DNA from: Mesostigma viride
Taxonomy: Eukaryota; Streptophyta; Mesostigmatophyceae; Mesostigmatales; Mesostigmataceae
Assembly: GCA_009746045.1 (NCBI GenBank)
Contig: RPFO01000359.1
Location: 1,659,491-1,696,990 of the forward strand
Reading direction: 5' to 3'
DNA: 37,500 bases
The position numbers and the translations under genes were made by a program. Below are positions 1 through 7,600 of the stretch, one piece after another. The notes under the pieces are model-generated. The model did not search any database. It worked only from the letters and a program-made list of their open reading frames with translations, and had not been told where the DNA came from. Position 1 is the stretch's first letter. Each line of letters opens with the position of its first letter.

Positions 1-478
<478 letters not shown>

Positions 479-536
479 CCCCCCCTTTTACAAACACCAT
501 AATTCTGCCAACGTCACTCTTCCTGGACCGTGTGAT

Positions 537-941
537 AGTTACGCCCGCCGTCGTTTCTTGTCTTACTGGAAGAGCACATGACCAACATTGGTTGTGCTAG
601 TTACGCCCGCCGTCGTTTCTTTTGCCTTTTCGATGTCGAAATATATCTCGGGAAAGATGCACCCCCGTCAGTTAACTTGTCATCTTGTAAGCTCAATCTT
701 TCCATGATAGTTACGCCCGCCGTCGTTTCTTTTGCATCTTCGATGTCGAAGTGTTTGTCGTGAAAGTTGCATCCCCGTCAGCTTCTTGTAAGATCAATGT
801 TTCATGATAGTTACGCCCGCCGTCGTTTCTTTTTTATTTTCGATGTCGAAGAATATGTCGTGAAAGTTGCAGCGCGTTCGTGTCCATTGTGATCTTGTGA
901 TATCAAAGTTTCCCATGATAGTTACGCCCGCCGTCGTTTCT
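537..941 (+). repeat. Tandem array, five copies of the 20-bp hairpin motif
   Basis: Five copies of TTACGCCCGCCGTCGTTTCT lie at about 538, 600, 710, 810 and 921, spaced 62, 110, 100 and 111 bp. They sit inside longer degenerate repeat units that also carry a second inverted repeat, TTCGA-TG-TCGAA (about 630, 740 and 840), and a shared stretch reading GTCGTGAAAGTTGCA. Short ORFs across the array are by-products of the repetition. The array lies immediately upstream of the first gene of the left block, so a regulatory or intronic role is possible but not shown. Confidence 0.9.
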
Positions 942-1066
942 GTTGCTTCTCGTTCGTTTAAAATATCTAATGAAGTTTTTACCATCGTTCACCTAAAACA
1001 AATTACTTTAAATCTGCACCCGTTAAACCACACCCCCCTCGAAATGACTCCATGGTTGCAGAACAA

Positions 1067-1291
1067 ATGTCAGAAGAAGAACAAAAAAAATGCTTCGGAA
1101 ACCACAAGCGCAAAAGGAAAGCCGATGACAATTTAGAGACCCTCTCGGAGGATGTGCCGGAGTTGGTTTCTTCGGATGACGAGTTTGAATACTCAAAAAC
1201 ATCAGGGGGACAAGTTCTTGAGAAAGCATGGAAGGTGTTTGTGACAAACGCGTTTGTGGAATGGATAAAAAAAAACTATTCCGAGGAATAG
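1067..1291 (+). CDS. Small charged protein, unrecognised (74 aa)
   Basis: Starts at the ATG of MSEEEQKKCF and ends at TAG. The product is a 74-aa, highly charged, soluble-looking protein with a basic nuclear-localisation-like patch (HKRKRKAD), an acidic middle (SSDDEFEY) and a C-terminus with aromatic residues (FVEWIKKNYSEE). No family is recognised. The ATG lies 6 nt after a GCAG that looks like a splice acceptor, as at other genes of this block, and AATAAA follows at 1311-1316. An upstream in-frame ATG at 1052 would add five residues. It is the first of a row of same-strand genes separated by short AT-rich spacers. It is called a gene because of the composition shift, poly(A) signal and position; it could also be an exon. 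Confidence 0.55.
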   Translation: MSEEEQKKCFGNHKRKRKADDNLETLSEDVPELVSSDDEFEYSKTSGGQVLEKAWKVFVTNAFVEWIKKNYSEE

Positions 1292-1310
1292 TAACTTGTT
1301 ATTATAAAAT

Positions 1311-1316
1311 AATAAA
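1311..1316 (+). terminator. AATAAA poly(A) signal
   Basis: Canonical AATAAA 20 nt after the stop of the 74-aa ORF, in an AT-rich spacer. Confidence 0.6.
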
Positions 1317-1359
1317 TTAATGTTTATGAATTTTTTTGTTCGTTTTTTCCCTGAAAAAG

Positions 1360-2115
1360 ATGGAGTCCGAGATCGTGAATGAAGTCTACGGAAGCGTCCT
1401 TCAAAACGTTTTCAAACAAGTTCGCTTTCTGTCGCGTGTCATATTCGAGGAAGTTCGAGTCGCGCAGGAGAGGACAGGCCGCCACTTGGCCGTTTTATTG
1501 GCGTTTGATTCGTTCAGCCAAATGGAGAGAATTATGTACGCCCAGCTAGCTGATATGAACTTCTGTATTCAAGAGGGTTTTTTCAGACCACAGATGGATC
1601 TAAGAGTGCCCATAGACCCAAGGACGGAGTTCCGCCTTTTGGTGTCGTTCATTACAAAGGGGCCAAAGATAGAGTTGGGGGAAGAGGAAGGGGCTCAGCT
1701 TGGGTGCACCTACGGGCGCGCATTTTACCCGAATGTTACGCATTCTCTGCGCGTGAGGGCTGATGCATGTGTAGGGGCAGTACCCCTCAACATGAACTTT
1801 TTCTTGCTCTCTGACCCGATCGTGAGGGATGGGGATCGCATGCGTAGTACGCGAAAGTGCTCCAAGGAGGGGTGTGGGTGCGAAACAGGACCTCATATCA
1901 AGTGGTGTAGAGGATGTAGGGATGCCAGATATTGCAGTGAGGAGTGCCAGCGTGCGGACTGGAGTAGGCATAAGGATAGATGCGAACGTCTGAGGCAAGC
2001 GAGGGAGGTGCTGGCAGGGGTGAAGTGGGGGGTTAACGTGACGACGATACTGGATAAAACTATGGGGTCTGATGTCGACTTCTCCTTCAACTTCCACGAC
2101 GGCTCTGCCTCTTAG
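1360..2115 (+). CDS. MYND-type zinc-finger protein (251 aa)
   Basis: A 251-aa ORF starting at MESEIVNEVYG. The C-terminal third carries a MYND zinc finger at about residues 167-210: paired cysteines in KCSKEGCGC, then WCRGCRDARYCSEECQ, then ADWSRHKDRC, which gives the C-x2-C and H-x3-C ligand pattern of the family. MYND fingers usually mediate protein-protein contacts in chromatin regulators and SMYD-type or ankyrin-MYND proteins. No SET, ankyrin or other partner domain is visible in the N-terminal 165 residues, which look globular but are unrecognised. The start ATG directly follows a T-rich stretch ending AAAAAG. The next gene lies about 100 bp downstream. The zinc-finger call is firm; the cellular role is unknown. 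Confidence 0.85.
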   Translation: MESEIVNEVYGSVLQNVFKQVRFLSRVIFEEVRVAQERTGRHLAVLLAFDSFSQMERIMYAQLADMNFCIQEGFFRPQMDLRVPIDPRTEFRLLVSFITKGPKIELGEEEGAQLGCTYGRAFYPNVTHSLRVRADACVGAVPLNMNFFLLSDPIVRDGDRMRSTRKCSKEGCGCETGPHIKWCRGCRDARYCSEECQRADWSRHKDRCERLRQAREVLAGVKWGVNVTTILDKTMGSDVDFSFNFHDGSAS

Positions 2116-2157
2116 AAAAACTTGAAATGTAGAGTAATAACTTGTTTATATGATGTT

Positions 2158-2186
2158 ATATTTAATGTTTAATGTTTAATGTTTAT
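2158..2186 (+). repeat. Short TTTAATG heptamer repeat
   Basis: About three to four units of TTTAATG in the spacer after the MYND gene. AT-rich, probably untranslated. Confidence 0.75.
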
Positions 2187-2189
2187 AAC

Positions 2190-2213
2190 GTATCATTTTC
2201 CTCCTACGCGCAG
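2190..2213 (+). promoter_or_regulatory. GTATCA...GCGCAG leader before ATG
   Basis: A 24-nt segment beginning GTATCATTTTCC and ending CTACGCGCAG, pyrimidine-rich in the middle, followed by GAA and then the ATG. It resembles a very short intron or a lone splice acceptor. Comparable segments precede the next three genes. Confidence 0.4.
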
Positions 2214-2216
2214 GAA

Positions 2217-2417
2217 ATGGTGGAGGTTAAGGAGAGTTTGGCCAAAAGGCAAAGGACCGACACACTTCGACATAATGGAAGGAGTCTTCCATTGTACATC
2301 AAAAAAATAGTCGAGGATTACTGGCTCGCTTCCGACTCGACTCCTCGTCCGAGTCCGGTGATACCGGACAGTGTCAAAGTCTGGAAGGTTTCAGCACATC
2401 AATCGCACATTGAATAG
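2217..2417 (+). CDS. Small basic protein, unrecognised (66 aa)
   Basis: A 66-aa ORF beginning MVEVKESLAKRQRTD and ending in TAG. It has a basic N-terminal half with RQRTD, an aromatic patch (IVEDYWLAS) and a proline-rich segment (STPRPSPVIP). No domain is recognised. The ATG lies 3 nt after a GCGCAG acceptor-like sequence. A hairpin-motif copy follows 34 nt after the stop, then AATAAA at 2498-2503, as expected for a short independent transcript. It could instead be an exon of a longer gene. Confidence 0.5.
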   Translation: MVEVKESLAKRQRTDTLRHNGRSLPLYIKKIVEDYWLASDSTPRPSPVIPDSVKVWKVSAHQSHIE

Positions 2418-2450
2418 ATAATGTTTTATCGCCATATTGCTGTTCGACAA

Positions 2451-2473
2451 GTTGCGCCTTGGGGCGTTTCTTT
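2451..2473 (+). repeat. Hairpin motif copy (intergenic)
   Basis: GTTGCGCC-TTGG-GGCGTTTCTTT. The arms CGCC/GGCG pair perfectly, with a G·T closing pair. It lies 34 nt after a stop codon and before AATAAA. Confidence 0.9.
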
Positions 2474-2497
2474 GCGCCAAATTTAAACCTTCGTATT

Positions 2498-2503
2498 AAT
2501 AAA
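2498..2503 (+). terminator. AATAAA poly(A) signal
   Basis: AATAAA about 80 nt after the stop of the 66-aa ORF, with a second one at 2511. Confidence 0.6.
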
Positions 2504-2557
2504 CAAGTACAATAAAAAAATTTCAAAACGTTTTTTGAATTTTATTTTCCGGGGCCG

Positions 2558-2581
2558 GTATGTTATCGTAACTTGTCGCAG
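2558..2581 (+). promoter_or_regulatory. GGCC-GGTATGTT...TCGCAG leader directly before ATG
   Basis: A 24-nt GTATGTT...TCGCAG segment immediately before ATGTCC, preceded by GGGGCC. The next gene has almost the same arrangement (GCGGCC-GGTATGTT...TCGCAG-ATGTCC), so the two leaders look duplicated. It may be a tiny 5'-UTR intron, a trans-splice acceptor or a core promoter element. Confidence 0.5.
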
Positions 2582-3447
2582 ATGTCCGGTTCGACGGAAG
2601 ATTCGTCCGATTCGTCTAGTCACCTCCTGATGGAGGATTGGCAACGACTTCAACAACACCAAGCGGTTGCCACTGTCATTCAGAGTGTTGCTCGCTCAAT
2701 AGGGGCGCCGCGCAAGTGTGATGTGTCCACTTGCAAGAAAACCGCTCTCGGATTTGACTTGTATTGCCGAAAGCACGAAGAACATTCTCGTCACATCGAA
2801 AATGCCCTCAGTCGCGGACTTGGAATGGCGGGCGCCCTCGGACCTGGATTGGCGGGGGGGCCCTGCGACTTCGCCTGGACATGACTGTCGGAGAGGTCGT
2901 GGGTGTAAATTTTGATTTCACCAGGGGAGACGAGTACTTCCTTGAAGATTGGATAGTCAAAGACTCCGCGACAGGTGCGGACTTGGCAAAGGGAGGCTAC
3001 GTTGCCGGCGCCCAAGAAAATGGTTGGAGTAGCTTGAGATGCTTTTTGATGACGACACCTTTTGCCGACTCGCGTGACACGGATGTAAGCGAACTTTATC
3101 GGCGTATGTGTTTTGCACTCGCCGACATTCCGCTGATAACTCAACGAGAGTTCGATTTTCGCGTGGAAACAAAAGCCAAAGCGATTGTATCCGGCGTGAA
3201 GGCGATTGTGGAGGAGGAGCAGGATTCTCTGTGTGCAGAGTATTTGGAGAGAGTGGCCCCGATGAAGACGAGGAGGTCCGAAATCTATCCTGACACCGGC
3301 AACAAGGAGGCAAAGTTGGTGGCCGCCAAAGAAGAGATGTTCGCTCGTGTCGATGAAATGGCGGCGAAAGAGGTTCCGAGAGTTCGCTCGATCGGTTGTT
3401 GCAAAACCTGCAGAGAGTGGAACGAGTCGCGGGACAGTCTATATTGA
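2582..3447 (+). CDS. C/H knuckle protein A, frame broken at a G7 tract (~288 aa)
   Basis: Starts at ATGTCCGG right after TCGCAG. The N-terminal part has a Ser/Asp-rich stretch and then a small zinc-knuckle pattern at about residues 40-62, C-x4-C-x10-C-x2-H (KCDVSTCKKTALGFDLYCRKH). Frame 1 stops at 2884; the coding continues in the next frame from about 2850 (LRLRLDMTVGEVVGVNFDF) to the stop at 3447. The switch falls on a run of seven G's at about 2854-2860, and one extra G would restore a single ~288-aa ORF. The C-terminal half is acidic and helical-looking, with a CCKTC pair near the end. It is probably a paralogue of the next gene (same leader, same knuckle). The frameshift may be a base-call error. 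The function is not known. Confidence 0.65.
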
Positions 3448-3452
3448 TATGA

Positions 3453-3473
3453 GTTGCGCCCGCCGGCGTTTCT
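3453..3473 (+). repeat. Hairpin motif copy (3' of C/H knuckle gene A)
   Basis: GTTGCGCC-CGCC-GGCGTTTCT, beginning 5 nt after the stop codon, with paired arms CGCC/GGCG. Confidence 0.9.
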
Positions 3474-3592
3474 CTGGTCTTGAATGCCCCCCCTCTACAT
3501 ACACATTATATTGTCTGGACATTCGTATGTAGTGACAATCGTAGTCGATGTGATTGCCATTCGTTTGTACGTAGAAAGTGGTTGTTGAGGAA

Positions 3593-3614
3593 GTTGCGCC
3601 CCAGGGCGTTTCTT
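3593..3614 (+). repeat. Hairpin motif copy (intergenic)
   Basis: GTTGCGCC-CCAG-GGCGTTTCTT: same arms as the neighbouring copies but a different 4-nt loop. AATAAA follows at 3665-3670. Confidence 0.9.
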
Positions 3615-3664
3615 TGTTGCATTTTCTTCAAATTTTAGCTCGCATAAATAGATGAAGATGACTT

Positions 3665-3670
3665 AATAAA
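3665..3670 (+). terminator. AATAAA poly(A) signal
   Basis: AATAAA in AT-rich sequence about 220 nt after the stop of C/H knuckle gene A. Confidence 0.55.
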
Positions 3671-3708
3671 TGCCAGTTTTTTTTAATAATATAAACTACT
3701 CGCGGCCG

Positions 3709-3727
3709 GTATGTTCTGGTTTCGCAG
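3709..3727 (+). promoter_or_regulatory. GGCC-GGTATGTT...TTCGCAG leader directly before ATG
   Basis: A 19-nt GTATGTTCTGGTTTCGCAG segment between GCGGCCG and ATGTCC, nearly the same as the leader of the preceding gene. If it is an intron it would be among the shortest known. Confidence 0.5.
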
Positions 3728-4462
3728 ATGTCCAGTCTGACGGTCGACATAAGGGGACGTCCATATCAGGACGCTGTTTTCCGGATTTTTGAGAAGGATC
3801 CCGAAAAGAAGTGCCGGGATAGGAAATGTAAAAAGCTGTCAATTACCGACATGGGTCTGTGTGGGGAACACATCGTAGCTTTTGGAAAGGACATGATTTC
3901 CCGTCATTTGCAACAATACGTTGACAACAATTGTGTGGGAGGGGCGCAGATGGACGTCCTTCTTGAGGATGGAGTGGACGGAGCCAAAAGGGCTGTAATT
4001 CGGCTGTCGGAAATGGATGATGACAAAGAGGACGTGAACATTCGCCTTAAGAGGCACGACGATAACACGGCCGATTGTGTGTTTGGGTCTCGAGGAGTGG
4101 CGGATGAGAGGCAGGTCTTCCATGATGCCGCGGAGAAGGTGGTGGAATGGATGATGGGTTGGTCAAATCTTGACGTTCGCATATTCAACCGTCTGACGTC
4201 TGATTTCCTTCTCCGGGGAAGTTTCAAGATGGTTGACCGTGCAAGGCAGTCCAGGAACCAGGTATCCGTTTCCATGGCCAGTCCGATCGCACGCATGATT
4301 GAGGGGGGCCCTCTTCCGCGCAACCTTGCCTCGAGATTTCGAAAATACCGTGAAGGGCTCGACCGAAAATCAGCAGCGATTTCCCATTCGCGAACCACTT
4401 ATGGGTCGACGGAGGTGGTAACGGAATTTTTTTGCATTTCCTTGCCAATTGATTCTTTATGA
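3728..4462 (+). CDS. C/H knuckle protein B (244 aa)
   Basis: A 244-aa ORF starting at ATGTCCAGTC directly after TTCGCAG. Residues 33-52 hold the same small zinc-knuckle spacing as the upstream gene, C-x4-C-x9-C-x2-H (KCRDRKCKKLSITDMGLCGEH). A charged, helix-prone middle follows (about 85-110), and the C-terminal part is basic. The pair is probably a tandem duplication. A possible donor (GTGGTAACGG, about 4,417) could splice the end of this ORF towards the acceptor at 4,684, which would make it the first exon of the long gene downstream; the ATG right after that acceptor argues for separate genes. No enzymatic motif is seen. Confidence 0.65.
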   Translation: MSSLTVDIRGRPYQDAVFRIFEKDPEKKCRDRKCKKLSITDMGLCGEHIVAFGKDMISRHLQQYVDNNCVGGAQMDVLLEDGVDGAKRAVIRLSEMDDDKEDVNIRLKRHDDNTADCVFGSRGVADERQVFHDAAEKVVEWMMGWSNLDVRIFNRLTSDFLLRGSFKMVDRARQSRNQVSVSMASPIARMIEGGPLPRNLASRFRKYREGLDRKSAAISHSRTTYGSTEVVTEFFCISLPIDSL

Positions 4463-4502
4463 GGGACATAGAGTTGTTTGTATAGAGAGTGAATTGACGA
4501 AA

Positions 4503-4524
4503 GTTGCGACGGCGGTCGCATCTT
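4503..4524 (+). repeat. Hairpin motif copy, perfect 5-bp arms
   Basis: GTTGCGAC-GGCG-GTCGCATCTTTT. The arms GCGAC/GTCGC pair fully. The A-T pair at position 4 replaces the C-G pair of other copies, and the arm ends in C instead of T so that G-C pairing is kept. Confidence 0.9.
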
Positions 4525-4615
4525 TTAGTGCGTCGTTCTCTTGTTATGAATCTCTGTTCATTCTGAATTATAACGTTGTTTGTACCTTGACATAATGATG
4601 CATTTTTTGTATTGA

Positions 4616-4638
4616 GTTGCGACGTGGGGCGCATCTTC
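4616..4638 (+). repeat. Hairpin motif copy (just before the long gene)
   Basis: GTTGCGAC-GTGG-GGCGCATCTTC. The outer arms GCG/CGC pair; one A·G mismatch. It sits 47 nt before the start codon of the long gene. Confidence 0.85.
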
Positions 4639-4648
4639 CTGCTGACTC

Positions 4649-4684
4649 GTATGTTTTTTCCAATTTTTTTGTTTTGTGTTGCAG
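4649..4684 (+). promoter_or_regulatory. GTATGTT...TTGCAG leader directly before ATG
   Basis: A 36-nt segment starting GTATGTTTTTTCC, very T-rich, ending TTGCAG and followed at once by ATGG. It has the form of a short intron with a strong polypyrimidine tract. Confidence 0.5.
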
Positions 4685-7600
4685 ATGGAAAAGGGCGGCC
4701 CTACATCGCAGGTGGTCGGCGACTCTCCCCCTAGGGGGGAAGGGTCAGAAGGGCAACCAGTTCAGGCCCAAGGCGCCTCCCCACAACAGCCTCCTCACAA
4801 GCGTGCAAGGGAGGGCACGCCGCCCCCAATGGTGGAATCTGGTGTCAGCTTTGCCGCGGTCACTGGGAAGGATGAGTACCACGGTGGTCTTGAGATGGTG
4901 GACGATCCGGTTAAGCGGATTCAGATTGAGCGGTTTGAGCGACTCGCGAATGGCACTCGTGAACAGCAATTCGCGCTGTACCAAGACATCCTTAATGACA
5001 AACCTGAAGTCGCCAAGGTGCCTTATACCTCCAAGCGCACATTCATGCCTCGTTTCGAAACCCTGCTCCAGCAGGAGCTAAGGTTGCGTCGGTTGGCTCA
5101 GAATGCGCCAGAGACAGTAGCCGCCGCGCCCTCCCATGCCGCGCCTGCCGCAGTAGCCCAAAAGAGGGGGGAGAGTGTGCACGAGTCGGCCGCAGTGCCC
5201 TCAACCGCAAGGGATCCCCCCGCGACTTCCAAGCCGGTCGCGACGGGCGATATGCCCCCGCCGCGGCAGAGGGGAAGGGGGAAGGGGGTCGATGGAGGGG
5301 AAGTCCTCGATGTTTTCGATATGACGCTGGGCAATTTGGAAGGTGGCGGGCCGATCTTCGTAAGTCTCCGCCCATTAAATTGATGTCGTGAAATACAATA
5401 CGCATTTTTTTGCAATATTCGCCAGACATGTCATTTCCGACAACTAAGCGGATTTTTACTTTCCGTTGAAATGTTCGCAGGGCCGGCAAGAGGATGTTGG
5501 TGCAAGAGAAGCCCGCTCAATGGCGGGAAGCACCCAGGTACATGAGTGCGTCAGATTCCTCTCCGGTTTACTTGTATTGAAAAGGTTTGCGTGCGTATAT
5601 CCTTGTTTATTTTTGTAGTAATTTTTTTCTTGTGAATGGACAATCGCGTTTGCTATTTTTACAGGGAAGTCCGTTCGAGCAGCAAGAGGGCGGTGACAGG
5701 AGGGGAAGTGGATCTTACGGTGGTTCCACTGCAGAGGGGGGAAGGGTAAGTTACCGTTGACTTACAAATTGAAAGTTTAGGTTCGTCCTCAATTGACAGA
5801 GTTACGACGGCCGGCGTTTCTCTACACTTTTCTTACATTAAAAATCTTCCGTTGATAATGTTCTTGCAGGAAGCCGGTCGTCAGGGTGGGGCAAATCTCC
5901 AGGGAGAGGGGGCTATCGCTGTCGGTGAGCCTGTGTCAGAGGGCGCGGGTGGAAGCGACGGCGATACTGCGAAAATGACACGCTTTAAGGAGCAAGCGGA
6001 TGCTTATCAACTGAAGAAGTTGGCAAAGTGGGTTGTGGCCGAGGTGAGAACGGAAACAGCCCCACCTGAGGTACGGAACCAGATGATGACTCTCCATCAA
6101 GTCGCTGAGTTGATCGTGAAGAATGCGTGCGCGCCCGATGGCGCCACACAGCCTGAGGAGATCCCGAGCGCCAAGGCCTTGATAAAGTGGATGGAGGAGA
6201 ACCTGTTCGAGGGCAAAGGGAAGGAGAGGAAGTGTAAACTGAAGACGGTGACGATGGCGGACGCCAAGACTCTGATCAAGATGTTGAAGGAACACGATGC
6301 CCGCCGGGACAAGTCTCCGAAGATCGCGAAGGGGTCGAAGAAAGCGGCTGAAGCAGCAGCGGTTGAGGGGAATGAGGTAAGTCTACCTCTGTTGTGAGGG
6401 GGGCTTTGTTCTTGAGGTCCAGGTTTCATGTAGGTTGCGACGGCCGGCGTTTCTCAAGTGTGACACTTACTTCCTTTTGACTAACACTTACTTCCTTTCC
6501 TGATTTCGCATCGTTGAGGGAAATGAGCCAAGTGTACCTCTGTTGTGAGGGGGGCTCTGATCTTGAGGTTTAGGTTTCATCTAGGTTGCGACGGCCGGCG
6601 TTTCTCAAGTGTGACATTTACTTTATTCCTTTCGGTTATGCTTTCCTGATTTTTTCATATCATTGTTAAGGGGAACGAGGTAAGTATACCTCTGTCGTGA
6701 GGGGGGCTTTGATGTTGAGGTTCAGGTTTCATGTAGGTTGCGACGGCCGGCGTTTCTCAATCGGCATTTACTTTATTCCTTTTGGTTATGCTTTCCTGAT
6801 TTTTTCGCATCAACGCAGTACGTGCAGGCCGAGAGGGCGACCCACGCGGCCATCCTGTACTCAATCAGCCTCGACCAGCACGCGCGCCGCGAGAACATGA
6901 AAATAGATAGTACGTGGACTGCTGCCGTCGACGAACACCAGAAGGGACTCTCCGAAGCACTTGCGACCTACAAGGGGAAGGCGCTGAAGGGAAAGGGGAA
7001 AGGAAAGGAGGTGGAGGTTGCGGATGCTCCCGTGTCTCTGCTTGAGAAATGGGAGAAGTCCCCGGTGTCGCAGGATGATGATGACATCCTGGATGTGAAC
7101 GATGAGATCGCGAAGGGCAAACGGTTGCGGAAGCAGCTTGCCGTTCAGCCTCGGGACCTCGATGAGATGTCCAAAGCCTTGGTGCATCGAAATCGGGTGT
7201 GGACAAGGAACCTGTTCGTGGGGCCTCAGAAGCTCCTCGCACGAGACTTGCATCTGTCTAGAGCCGAGCAGAACGCCACCATTTTTGCAAACTCGGAGTC
7301 CGACTACGGCCACGACAAGCTGGTGATTCCTGTGTGGCGGTACTCGTTCCAGTTTTTGGCTGACCGGTGCCCCAACAGTTTTCATGACTGGATGAAAAAG
7401 GAAGGCACCCAGCGTCAGCTCGCGCAACTCTTCGGGGAGATGGGGGGGCACGGACAATGAAGGCTGGCTACGCTCGCGCAATGACTGACAAAGAGATTGA
7501 TATCTACCTGCGAACGAGCTCGGCCAAGGGAATGGCCGAAGCTGCTTCCACCGCGGTTCTGACAGGACCGGCCGATATTCTGGACTCACTTAAGCCCGTG

